Shown one piece after another: positions 49,425 to 57,789 of a DNA stretch of 64,000 nucleotides. The translations under genes and the position numbers were made by a program. The DNA comes from PALSA-612 sp963755155. GTDB taxonomy: Bacteria > Actinomycetota > Thermoleophilia > Gaiellales > Gaiellaceae. The notes under the pieces are model-generated. The model did no database searches. It worked only from the letters and a program-made list of their open reading frames with translations, and had not been told where the DNA came from. Where the stretch lies: assembly GCA_963755155.1 (NCBI GenBank), contig CAVWIV010000015.1:248001-312000 (forward strand), written 5' to 3'. Numbering within the stretch: position 1 is the first letter of the stretch; every line of letters begins with the position of its first letter.

Positions 49425-50596
49425 CGCTCCCGTCGCGTGCGCTCGTCGTCGGCCTCGCGAGATCGGGCCGCTCCGCGACCGCTGCGCTGTCCAAGCGCGG
49501 CGTCGATGTCGTGGCCGCGGACGCGAAGCTCGGAAACGACGACGACGAGGCGCTACTCGAAGGCATCGGCCTCCTCGTGAAGAGCCCCGGCGTGTCCGGC
49601 GAGCACCCGCTCGTGACCGAGGCGCGCGCGCGCGAGATTCCCGTGTGGAGCGAGGTAGAGCTCGGCTACCGGCTACTGCCCGGCTGCCGCTTCGTCGGCG
49701 TCACCGGCACGAACGGCAAGACGACGACGGTGGAGCTGTTGGGGGCAATCTTCCGCGCCGCCGGGAGACCGGTCGTCGTCGCCGGCAACGTCGGTCGCCC
49801 GTTGACCTCGGTGGAGCCGGCGGAGTGGGTCGTGTGTGAGCTGTCGTCCTTCCAGCTGGAGGACGTGCACGAGCTCGCCTGCGAGATCGCCGTGCTACTG
49901 AACATCGAGCCCGACCACCTCGACCGCCACGGCACGTTCGAGGCGTACCGCGACGCGAAGCTCCGCATCTTCGAGCGGGCGGAGACCGCCGTCGTGCCGC
50001 GCGGCCTCGGCCTGCCGGGGATCGAGTTCTCGCGCGACGACGACCTGCCGGCGGAGCCCCGCATTCCCGGCGCCCATAACCGCGAGAACGCCGCGGCGGC
50101 GACGGCCGCTGCGCGAGCCGCCGGTATCGACGATGACGCGATCGCTCAGGCGCTCCTGGAGTTCCCGGGCGTCGAGCACCGCCTCGAGCTCGTGGCCGAG
50201 ATAGACGGCGTTCGCTACGTCAACGACTCCAAGGCGACGAACACCGCCGCCGCGCGACGCGCGCTCGTCGCGTTCGACGCGCCGCTCCGCGTCATCCTCG
50301 GCGGCTCGTTGAAGGGCGAGGACTTCGCGCCGCTCGCCGCTGCGGTGCGTGAGTCGGCCCGCGCCGCGTACCTCATCGGAGAGGCAGCTGACGAGCTCGA
50401 CAGAGTGTTGCGGCCCGCTGGCGTGACGCTCGTCCGGTGCGGCGAGCTCGCGACGGCGGTGGAGCGAGCGGCCGCGGACGCGGACCCCGGCGACATCGTG
50501 TTGCTCTCGCCCGCTTGCGCTAGCTTCGACCAGTTTCACGACTTCGAAGAGCGCGGCGAGGAGTTCCGGCGTCTCGTGCAGAAGTTGAAGGGGTGA
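49421..50596 (+). CDS. murD: UDP-MurNAc-L-alanine:D-glutamate ligase
   Basis: 391 residues, slightly short. Rossmann N-terminus (ALVVGLARSGRSA), ATP site GVTGTNGKTTTVELLG near residue 90, ELSSFQLE near 143, NIEPDHLDRHGTF near 160 and YVNDSKATNTAAA near 268. It adds D-glutamate as the second stem residue. GTG start overlapping the methyltransferase stop, and the stop overlaps ftsW (GTGA). Confidence 0.94.
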   Translation: MTLPSRALVVGLARSGRSATAALSKRGVDVVAADAKLGNDDDEALLEGIGLLVKSPGVSGEHPLVTEARAREIPVWSEVELGYRLLPGCRFVGVTGTNGKTTTVELLGAIFRAAGRPVVVAGNVGRPLTSVEPAEWVVCELSSFQLEDVHELACEIAVLLNIEPDHLDRHGTFEAYRDAKLRIFERAETAVVPRGLGLPGIEFSRDDDLPAEPRIPGAHNRENAAAATAAARAAGIDDDAIAQALLEFPGVEHRLELVAEIDGVRYVNDSKATNTAAARRALVAFDAPLRVILGGSLKGEDFAPLAAAVRESARAAYLIGEAADELDRVLRPAGVTLVRCGELATAVERAAADADPGDIVLLSPACASFDQFHDFEERGEEFRRLVQKLKG

Positions 50597-51678
50597 AACG
50601 GGCCCAACTCGAGGCCAACGTCCTCGTTCTCGTCACGCTCGGCCTTGTCGCCTTCGGGCTGGTCATGGTCTACAGCGCGACGTCGGCGCGCGCTGCCGTG
50701 GGCGATGGAGAGCCGATGCACTACCTCGTTCGCCAGTCGCTCTACGCGCTGGCCGGGCTCGTCGCGCTCGTTGTCTGCGCACGAACACCGTATGCCTGGT
50801 GGCGGCACGTCGCTCCGACATTCCTCGCTTTCAGCATCCTGCTGCTGGCGACCGTGCTCGTCGTGGCAGACCCGGTGAACGGCGCCAAGCGCTGGGTGAC
50901 GATCGGCCCGCTGACGTTCCAACCGTCGGAGCCGGCGAAGCTCGCGCTCGCCGTCTGGGTCGCCGCCTACCTCTCCCGGTCACGCTCGCGGCCGCCTCGG
51001 ACGCTCGCGGAACTTGCGAAGCCGCTCGGCCTCGTAGCCGGTGTCGCCTGCGCCCTCGTCCTCGTCGAGCCCGATCTGGGCACCGCGATCGCGATGGCGC
51101 TCATGCTCGGCGGGATGCTCGTAGCCGCCGGCACGCCGTTCGGGCTGCTCGCGCGTGCGGGCGCCATCGTGGCGGCGCTCGGCGTCGCGGCCATCTGGCT
51201 CGAGCCCTACCGGCGCGAGCGCATCGTCGCGTTCTTCAACCCCTGGAGCGATGCCCAGGGCTCCGGGTTCCAGTCCGTCCAGGCGATGATCGGTCTCGGC
51301 TCGGGCGGAATCTTCGGCGAGGGCATCGGCGAGGGGATCACGAAGATCTTCTATCTCCCTGAGGCGCACACGGACATGATCTTCGCCGTCATCGGCGAGG
51401 AGCTTGGGCTCATCGGCACGGCGGGCGTGATCGTGGCCTTCGCGGCGTTCTGCTGGGCGGGGCTGCGGATCGCCGCCATGTGCCCCGATCGCTTCGGCTC
51501 GCTTGCTCGCGACGGGCCTCACGGTGCTCGTCGGCGCCCAGGCTGCGACGAACCTCGCCGCCGTGCTCGGGCTCGCTCCCGTCACCGGGATTACGCTGCC
51601 GTTCGTCTCGTACGGGGGCTCCAGCCTCGTCGTCGCCCTCGCCGGAGCGGGAATCCTCCTTAACATCGCAGGTGCTGA
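50593..51678 (+). CDS. ftsW: FtsW division septum glycosyltransferase, frameshifted
   Basis: About 361 residues with ten membrane helices. SEDS motifs are plain: VNGAKRWVTIGPLTFQPSEPAKLAL near residue 95, VEPDLGTA near 158, EAHTDMIFAVIGEELGLIG near 257 and, after a frame change, LPFVSYGGSSLVVALAGAGILLNI. The catalytic aspartate is in the HTDMIF motif. The frame changes near 51500 (DRFGS joins LLATGLTVLVG). A second small indel near 51662-51675 would bring the stop onto TGA 51676-51678, overlapping murG. Otherwise the frame runs to 51817. It polymerises septal glycan strands with FtsI. Confidence 0.87.
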
Positions 51679-52745
51679 TGCCAGAGCCAGACGCGCCACG
51701 GTGCCTGATCGCAGCCGGGGGAACCGGCGGCCACGTGCTGCCGTCGCTCGCGGTAGCCGAGGCGCTGAGCGCCCGCGGCGCGCTCGTGACGTTCGCCGGG
51801 TCGCCGGGACGGGCTGAGGCGCACGTCCCCGAGGCAGGCTACGAGCTCGACACGTTCGAGATCGCGGGCTTTCCTCGGGAGCCAAGCCTGGCGCTGGCGC
51901 GCTCACTTCTGCTGGCGGCGAAGGCGCCGCTTGCGTGCCGGGCGATCCTCGCCCGGCGGCGGCCGCATGTCGTTCTCGGCGGCGGCGGCTACGTGGCCGG
52001 GCCGATGGTGCTCGCGGCCGCAACGCGGAGGATTCCCGCAGCGCTCATGGAGGCGGACGCGCACCTGGGCCTCGCCAACCGGCTGGCCCTGCCGTTCGCG
52101 CGCCTCGTGTTCCTCGCTTTCCCGATCCCCGGACGGGAGGGGCCGAAGTACCGCGTGACGGGACGTCCCTTACCGGCGCGCTCTCGAGCCATTCCGCGTG
52201 ACGAGGCACGGCGGTTGTTCGAGCTGCCGCTCGAGGGGCCTCTGCTCGTGGTGTACGGCGGGAGCCAGGGCGCACGCACGCTGAATGAGCTCGTGGTGGA
52301 GGCCTTCGCCGAGAAGGGCCCGCTCGTCCTCCATCTCGCCGGCGAGCGCGATTTCGAGCTGCTTCGCGGCCGCGTGCGGCGAGACGGCTACCGGCTGCTG
52401 CCGTTCACGCACGACTTCGGGGCGGCGCTAGCCGCCGCAGATCTCGCTCTCGCGCGTGCCGGCGGATCGGTCTACGAGCTGGCGGCTGCTGGGACGCCCG
52501 CAGTCCTCGTGCCATACCCACACGCCACAGCCGACCATCAGACGCAGAACGCGCGTCACTTTGCACAGGCGGGCGCCGCCGTGCTCGTCTCCGAGGCTAA
52601 CGTGCGTGGCGTTCCGGACATCGTGCGCTCGCTTCTGGCCGACCCCGGCCGCCTCGCGGAGATGACGGCAGCCATGCGTCGCGCAGCCAGGCCGAACGCC
52701 GCCGAGGAGATCGCCGACGAGGTGCTCGCGCTTGCCGGCGTTTGA
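51678..52745 (+). CDS. murG: UDP-GlcNAc:lipid I N-acetylglucosaminyltransferase
   Basis: 355 residues. N-terminal loop AAGGTGGHVLPSLAVAEAL near residue 12, HVVLGGGGYVAGPMVLAA near 95, VYGGSQGARTLNE near 193 and the UDP-GlcNAc site ARAGGSVYELAAAGTPAVLVPYP near 258. It converts lipid I to lipid II on the inner membrane face. ATG 51678 is chosen (GTG 51672 is an alternative). The stop is inside the start region of murC. Confidence 0.94.
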   Translation: MPEPDAPRCLIAAGGTGGHVLPSLAVAEALSARGALVTFAGSPGRAEAHVPEAGYELDTFEIAGFPREPSLALARSLLLAAKAPLACRAILARRRPHVVLGGGGYVAGPMVLAAATRRIPAALMEADAHLGLANRLALPFARLVFLAFPIPGREGPKYRVTGRPLPARSRAIPRDEARRLFELPLEGPLLVVYGGSQGARTLNELVVEAFAEKGPLVLHLAGERDFELLRGRVRRDGYRLLPFTHDFGAALAAADLALARAGGSVYELAAAGTPAVLVPYPHATADHQTQNARHFAQAGAAVLVSEANVRGVPDIVRSLLADPGRLAEMTAAMRRAARPNAAEEIADEVLALAGV

Positions 52746-53928
52746 CGGCAGGAAGCTGTGGTTCGTCGGGATCGGCGGAGCGGGGATGAGTGCGCTCGCC
52801 GTCGTCACCCGTGCGTGGGGAGCGGAAGTCGCCGGCTGGGATCGCCACGAGACGCCGTACCTCGAGCAGCTCGAGGGCGTGGAGGTCGCCATCTCCACGT
52901 CACTGCCCTCGACGCCGGCCGGCTGGGAGCCTGTGGTCTCGACCGCGTACGCAGGGCTCGTGTCGGGGCGCTCGCGAGGTGAGCTGCTCGCCGAGGTCGT
53001 GTCGTCGCGACGGTCCATCGTCGTGGCTGGCGCGCACGGCAAGACGACCACCGCGGCGATGATCGCGTTCTGCCTCCACGAGCTCGGTCTCGACCCGGCG
53101 TTTCTCATCGGAGGCCCGGTGCCTCAACTCGGCGCGAACGCGCGGGCGGGGGAGGGGTGGCTCGTCGCGGAAGGCGACGAGTCGGATCGCTCGCTCGAAC
53201 TGCTGCGACCGGAGATCGGAGTCCTCACGAACGTCGATCTGGACCATCACTCGACCTTCGCCTCTCGTCACGAGGTGGAGGAGCTCTTCGCGCGGTGGCT
53301 CGACGGGTGCGGCTCGGCTGTGAGGGGAGACCTGCTCGAGCCGGCCTCGTTCGAGCTCGCGGTCGCGGGCGACCACAACCGGCGCAACGCTGCAGCGGCG
53401 CTCGCTGCACTTGAGCTCGCGGGAGTCGATCGTTCCGGGGCGGCCGGCGTTCTCGGCGGGTTCCGGGGCGCCGGCAGGAGGCTCGAGCTGCGAGGCGCGG
53501 CCGAAGGAGTGACGGTGTACGACGACTACGCCCATCACCCCGCAGAGGTCGACGCGACGATCGCGGCGCTGCGGGAGCTCCATCCCGCCTCCCGCGTCCT
53601 CGTCCTCTTCCAGCCGCACCTCTACTCGCGGACGCGGCATCTCGCCGAAGAGCTGGGTGCGGCGTTGAGTCGGGCGGACGCGGCCTGCGTGACGGAGATC
53701 TACGCGGCGCGTGAGCAGCCCGTGCCGGGGGTGACAGGGAAAGTGGTCGTTGACGCGCTCGCACGCCGGCGCCCCGGGATGTGGATCGGCTGGGCGCCTG
53801 AGCTCGAGGAGGCAGGACGGATGGTCGCCCGCCTCGCGCACGACGGCGACGTCGCGGTAACGATGGGCGCGGGCAACGTCGACGATGCGGCTTCCGTCAT
53901 CCTCCGTGAGCTCGAGCTCGGCCGCTGA
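52732..53928 (+). CDS. murC: UDP-MurNAc:L-alanine ligase
   Basis: 398 residues, shorter than the usual ~450. Contains the dinucleotide-like WFVGIGGAGMSALA near residue 11, ATP site VVAGAHGKTTTAAMI near 97, NVDLDHHSTF near 165, and VYDDYAHHPAEV near 262 with GMGxGNV-like MGAGNVDD near the end. It attaches the first stem residue, L-alanine. The only start covering the conserved glycine loop is TTG 52732, which overlaps murG by 14 bp. Confidence 0.92.
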   Translation: MPAFDGRKLWFVGIGGAGMSALAVVTRAWGAEVAGWDRHETPYLEQLEGVEVAISTSLPSTPAGWEPVVSTAYAGLVSGRSRGELLAEVVSSRRSIVVAGAHGKTTTAAMIAFCLHELGLDPAFLIGGPVPQLGANARAGEGWLVAEGDESDRSLELLRPEIGVLTNVDLDHHSTFASRHEVEELFARWLDGCGSAVRGDLLEPASFELAVAGDHNRRNAAAALAALELAGVDRSGAAGVLGGFRGAGRRLELRGAAEGVTVYDDYAHHPAEVDATIAALRELHPASRVLVLFQPHLYSRTRHLAEELGAALSRADAACVTEIYAAREQPVPGVTGKVVVDALARRRPGMWIGWAPELEEAGRMVARLAHDGDVAVTMGAGNVDDAASVILRELELGR

Positions 53929-53944
53929 TCGTGCCGCCTGCGTG

Positions 53945-54009
53945 GCAGTTTCCCTCCCCCGGGGCGCTTCCGCGCCCTGCCCCCGAGATGAGCGTAGCCG
54001 CGAAACTGC
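53945..54009. promoter_or_regulatory. Hairpin element upstream of murB
   Basis: GCAGTTTC (53945-53952) pairs perfectly with GAAACTGC (54002-54009). The loop holds an inner GGGGCGC/GCGCCC hairpin and TGAGCGTAGCC (53989-53999), the same 11-mer as the element before murE. The 112 bp murC-murB gap contains nothing else recognisable. Confidence 0.5.
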
Positions 54010-54040
54010 TACGTGTGATTGACGGAAGCAGGCCACAAGA

Positions 54041-54959
54041 GTGAGGAATCATCCACAGGCAGTTCCCGCGGGGCTCGAGGAGAACGTCCCGCTCGCGCGG
54101 CTGACCACCGTTGGCATAGGCGGCCCGGCGCGCTATTTCGGGCGACCCGAGCAACTCGCGGAGCTCGAGCGCCTGCTCGCGTGGGCGCGCGAGTCGTCCT
54201 TGGCCGTCTTCGTCGTCGGGCTCGGCTCGAACGTGCTCGCTGCGGACTCGGGCGTGAACGGCCTCGTGCTCCGACTTTCCGGTGAGCTGGCCACGGTCGA
54301 GATCGATGGCACGCGCCTGACGGCCGGAGGCGGCGCCCCGAACGCCGTCAGCCTTCACCGGGCGAGAGCGGCGGGCCTCGGGGGGATGGAGTTCGCGTGC
54401 GCGATCCCGGGCACGGCGGGCGGGGGCGTGCGCATGAACGCAGGCGCCTACGGCCGTGACTGGGCAGACATCGTCGAGCGCGTGCAGGTGGTCGGGGCGG
54501 ACGAAGCCGCCTGGCTGGCTCCCGGACGAGCTCGACTTCTCATACAGGCACTCGTCCCTCGAGCGCGGCCAGGTCGTCGCGCGGGTGGAGTTCCGGCTCA
54601 CCCCGCGGGATCCTTCCGAGATCCGGCGTGAGGTCTCGGAGCTCAATAAGCGCCGCAAGGAGTCACAGCCGATCAACCGGCGCACCTTCGGGAGCGTCTT
54701 CAAGAATCCCGACCACGATCTCGGCGCGGGGCCGATGCTCGACGCGTGCGGCCTCAAGGGGCACGCCGTCGGCGGAGCCCGAATCTCACCGAGGCACGCG
54801 AACTTCATCGAGAACGCGGACGGGGCGACGGCAGCGGACGCGCTGAAGCTCATGGCGGAAGCTCGTCGACGCGCGCTCGAGGCGTACGGAGTCGTGCTCG
54901 AGCGGGAGGTGGAGCTCCTCGGTGACCTCGAGCTGCCGCCCGCCGGGGAGCAGCTCTGA
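54041..54959 (+). CDS. murB: UDP-N-acetylenolpyruvoylglucosamine reductase, frameshifted
   Basis: About 306 residues after one repair. FAD-binding LTTVGIGGPARYFGRP near residue 23, GLGSNVLAADSGVNGLVLRL near 64, IPGTAGGGVRMNAGAYGRD near 125, and the second half SLNxR-type SFLKNP equivalent FGSVFKNPDHDLG near 220. The frame changes at the CCC run near 54521. One added C gives LPDELDFSYRHSSL. It reduces enolpyruvyl-GlcNAc to UDP-MurNAc. GTG start. Its TGA overlaps a CTG that likely starts the next gene. Confidence 0.92.
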
Positions 54960-55660
54960 CGGACGACCCTTCCCGCGAAGAGCTCGAAGCGCTCAAGGAG
55001 CGCGGCTGGCGGCAGGTGGCGGCCATCGACGCGGCCCTCGAGCGAGGCGAGATCGACGAGGACGGCTGGCATCGGGCGATGGCAGGCCTCGTCGTCCCGG
55101 CATACCTCGCCGGTGACAACCCGCGGGCTCAGTCAGGCCACTCCGGCGACGCGCAGCGCTGGGAAGGGGCACGCCGGCTGTTGCTGGACGCCGTCGACCG
55201 ATCGGGCACGTTCCTCGACATCGGTTGCGCGAACGGCCATCTGCTGGAGTGCGTGCACGCCTGGGCGGCGGAGGACGGCATCGACCTCGAGCCGTGGGGC
55301 CTCGAGATCTCCGCAGAGCTCGCCGAGTTGGCACGGCGCCGACTGCCGCACTGGCGCGACCGAATCGCCGTCGGCAACGCCCTCGAGTGGAGGCCGGCGA
55401 AGCGGTTCACGTACGTGCGCACGAATCTCGACTACGTTCCGGACGGGCGCAGGGAGGAGCTCTTGCACCATCTGCTGGACGAGGTCGTCGCACGCGACGG
55501 CCGGCTCATCGTCGGCGTCTTCAACGAGGAGCTGGACCGCACGGTCGAAGCGTCGGTGAGCTCGTGGGGGTTCGAGATCGCCGGGCGAGCCGAGCGGCCT
55601 CATCCCGACACGTCGCTGCTCGTTCGCCGAGCGTTCTGGGTGGACGCAGGTCAGCGGTAG
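54956..55660 (+). CDS. Second SAM-dependent methyltransferase of the dcw cluster
   Basis: 234 residues. SAM motif FLDIGCANGHLLECV near residue 82, WGLEISAELAELAR near 107, and YVRTNLDYVPDGRREELLHHLLDEV near 145. The substrate is unknown. The helical N-terminus (REELEALKERGWRQVAAIDAALERG) looks coding but has no ATG or GTG before it. CTG 54956 overlaps the murB stop as CTGA, exactly like the other methyltransferase at 48600. GTG 55016 is the fallback start. ftsQ follows after about 30 bp. Confidence 0.8.
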   Translation: MTDDPSREELEALKERGWRQVAAIDAALERGEIDEDGWHRAMAGLVVPAYLAGDNPRAQSGHSGDAQRWEGARRLLLDAVDRSGTFLDIGCANGHLLECVHAWAAEDGIDLEPWGLEISAELAELARRRLPHWRDRIAVGNALEWRPAKRFTYVRTNLDYVPDGRREELLHHLLDEVVARDGRLIVGVFNEELDRTVEASVSSWGFEIAGRAERPHPDTSLLVRRAFWVDAGQR

Positions 55661-55689
55661 GAACGGGGTCGCGCCCGGCGAAGTTCGGC

Positions 55690-56484
55690 GTGTGGCTGCC
55701 GAGGGACGCTCACGGGTACCCGGTGCGCGCGAGCGCTCGGGCTCGCGTCGCCCCTGCACGAGGCGTTGCCGCCTGGCTGCCGTCGGCTCGCTCAGTGCTG
55801 GTCGGCGTGGCGGCGCTGCTTCTGGCTGCAGGCATGTACGCAGTCGCACGGGGCACGTCGATGTTCGCGATCGAGCGCGTCGAGGTCCACGGCGTTCCAC
55901 CCGGTGTGGCTGTGCGCGTACGGTCCGCCCTCGAGCCGCTCACAGGATCGAGCCTGCTGGCGTTCGACGTCACCGACGGCAATCGCCGACTGGCGTCTGT
56001 ACCGGTTGTCGCGGCGGCGAGCTACGACCGCGACTTCCCCCACACGCTCGTCGTGAGCGTCGTGGCGGAGCGTCCGATCGCCCTGCTGCGCAGAGGCGCG
56101 GCTGCGTGGGTGGTGTCGGACACCGGCCGCGTGTTGCGCAAGGCCTCCGCAAGGCCTCTGCCCGATCTCCCCCGCATCTGGTTGCCGGCCGCGGCGGACC
56201 CCCTGGTCGGAGCGGTCATCGCGGACGATTCGGCGCTGGGCGTCAGTGCGCTCGCGACGGTGAGAGACGTGCGCCTGCCCATCTCGATTCGATCGGTGAA
56301 GCTCGCCGATGGAGAGATCACGCTGACGCTGTCGTCGGGCACCGACGTTCTCATGGGAGATCGATCACGGCTTCCGCTCAAGGCGGCAGTGGCCGCGCGC
56401 ATCCTCGAGGCTGCGCCGACCGCGCAGACGATCGACGTCAGCGTGCCCGAGCGAGTAGTGACCAGCGAGGCGACGTCCGAGTAG
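55690..56484 (+). CDS. ftsQ: FtsQ/DivIB-type division protein
   Basis: 264 residues. A short cytoplasmic N-terminus, one membrane helix (about residues 36-54, SVLVGVAALLLAAGMYAVA), a POTRA domain (FAIERVEVHGVPPGVAVRVR, LLAFDV, VAAASYDRDFPHTLVVSVVERP-like) and a beta domain with AAWVVSDTGRVLRKA. FtsQ scaffolds FtsL and FtsB and recruits FtsW-FtsI. GTG 55690 is chosen because it precedes the basic segment before the membrane helix. Position before ftsZ is standard for actinobacteria. Confidence 0.88.
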   Translation: MWLPRDAHGYPVRASARARVAPARGVAAWLPSARSVLVGVAALLLAAGMYAVARGTSMFAIERVEVHGVPPGVAVRVRSALEPLTGSSLLAFDVTDGNRRLASVPVVAAASYDRDFPHTLVVSVVAERPIALLRRGAAAWVVSDTGRVLRKASARPLPDLPRIWLPAAADPLVGAVIADDSALGVSALATVRDVRLPISIRSVKLADGEITLTLSSGTDVLMGDRSRLPLKAAVAARILEAAPTAQTIDVSVPERVVTSEATSE

Positions 56485-56542
56485 ACAGCAAAGCGAAGGT
56501 TGAGCTTTAGGGTTGTTCGCATTCCCGTTCGCGTAGATGCGA

Positions 56543-56571
56543 TTGACAGGTCATCGACCCGCCCTTACTCT
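56543..56571 (+). promoter_or_regulatory. ftsZ promoter
   Basis: A consensus TTGACA (56543-56548) and TACTCT (56566-56571) with exactly 17 bp between them, in the 153 bp ftsQ-ftsZ gap. The mRNA would have a leader of about 60 bases and a GGTGGAGAG ribosome binding site before the GTG. Confidence 0.75.
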
Positions 56572-56637
56572 GGGTGCTCGCAGGGAGCGTGAGAGCCATC
56601 ACGTTCGAGTCAAGGTCGAGATCGAGGTTGGTGGAGA

Positions 56638-57729
56638 GTGAGAGGACAAGCTGGTAACTACGTAGCCGTGATCAAGGTCGTCGGCGTCGGTGGCGGCGGC
56701 ACGAATGCCGTCAACCGAATGGTCGACGCCGGCCTCGCCGGCGTCGAGTTCGTCGGCGTCAACACCGATGCGCAGGCGTTGCTGATGAGCGACGCGGACG
56801 TGAAGATCCACATCGGCGACCAGGTGACCCGCGGTCTGGGCGCCGGCGCTGATCCGCAGGTCGGGCACGCGGCTGCATTCGAGTCGCGCGACGAGCTGAA
56901 GGAAGTGCTGAAGGGCGCAGACATGGTGTTCGTGACCGCCGGCGAGGGTGGCGGCACAGGCACGGGCGCCGCGCCGATCGTCGCCGATCTCGCGAACGAG
57001 GTCGGGGCACTCACGGTCGGCGTCGTCACGCGGCCGTTCTCGTTCGAAGGCAGGCGCCGCTTCGACGTCGCCGAGCAGGGCATCACCGAGCTCGCTGAGC
57101 GAGTCGACACGATCATCGTCATCGAGAACGACCGGCTCCTTCAGGTCGTGGAGAAGCAGACGACCGTCGTCGACGCGTTCCGGCTAGCTGATGACGTGCT
57201 CCGCCAGGGCGTCCAGGGCATCACCGATCTCATCACGGTGCCGGGCCTCGTGAACCTCGATTTCGCCGACGTGCGCACGATCATGCGCGAGGCGGGGACG
57301 GCGATGATGGGAATCGGCTCCGCACGCGGCGAGAACCGGGCGGCGGAAGCTGCTCGGCAGGCTGTGTCGTCGCCGCTGCTCGAGGCGTCGATCGAAGGGG
57401 CCACGGGCATCCTGCTCAACATCACCGGCGGCAAGAGCGTCGGCCTGTTCGAAGTGAACGAGGCTGCCGGCGTCGTGACGTCGGCCGCGTCGGCGGACGC
57501 CAACATCATCTTCGGCGCCGTCATCGACAAGAGCATGGAGGACGAGCTTCGCGTGACCGTGATCGCGACCGGCTTCGGCCAGCAGCGCCGTCGCAAGAAG
57601 AAGACGGCCCCGGAGCGGACGCGTGACTCGGAGCGGGAGCCTGCGCTGGTGACCGCGCCGGCAGCCAAGGAGGGCTTCGACATCCCGAAGGAAGTCCTCG
57701 ACGTACCATCGTTCTTGCGGGACTCGTAG
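56638..57729 (+). CDS. ftsZ: Cell division tubulin homologue FtsZ
   Basis: 363 residues. GTP-binding tubulin signature GEGGGTGTGAAPIVADLA near residue 102, N-terminal VGVGGGGTNAVNRM, T7 synergy-loop region NLDFADVRTIM near 203 and the conserved C-terminal peptide DVPSFLRDS that docks membrane partners. It polymerises into the Z ring. No ftsA is next to it. SepF, the usual actinobacterial anchor, is not in the window. GTG start with a good ribosome binding site. The linker (about 320-350) is basic and short. Confidence 0.97.
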   Translation: MRGQAGNYVAVIKVVGVGGGGTNAVNRMVDAGLAGVEFVGVNTDAQALLMSDADVKIHIGDQVTRGLGAGADPQVGHAAAFESRDELKEVLKGADMVFVTAGEGGGTGTGAAPIVADLANEVGALTVGVVTRPFSFEGRRRFDVAEQGITELAERVDTIIVIENDRLLQVVEKQTTVVDAFRLADDVLRQGVQGITDLITVPGLVNLDFADVRTIMREAGTAMMGIGSARGENRAAEAARQAVSSPLLEASIEGATGILLNITGGKSVGLFEVNEAAGVVTSAASADANIIFGAVIDKSMEDELRVTVIATGFGQQRRRKKKTAPERTRDSEREPALVTAPAAKEGFDIPKEVLDVPSFLRDS

Positions 57730-57740
57730 TAGCAGGGCGG

Positions 57741-57757
57741 CGTTCGGGACCCGAACG
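57741..57757. terminator. Hairpin between ftsZ and gcvT
   Basis: CGTTCGG (57741-57747) and CCGAACG (57751-57757) form a perfect 7 bp stem with a 3-base loop, 12 bp after the ftsZ stop. There is no U-tract, so termination would have to be weak or factor-assisted. The position between two functional units supports a terminator. Confidence 0.5.
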
Positions 57758-57776
57758 GCGAGCCGCACCAGCCGGT

Positions 57777-57782
57777 TAGCAT
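57777..57782 (+). promoter_or_regulatory. Candidate -10 element (TAGCAT) of the gcv operon
   Basis: TAGCAT ends seven bases before the GTG of gcvT at 57790. This predicts a leaderless mRNA and leaves no room for a glycine riboswitch, which many gcv operons carry. Confidence 0.45.
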
Positions 57783-57789
57783 CCGGCGC

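Noticed and set aside
57730..57789. Possible glycine riboswitch before gcvT
   Set aside because: The gap is only 60 bp, holds a simple hairpin, and a -10 seven bases before the start predicts no leader RNA.
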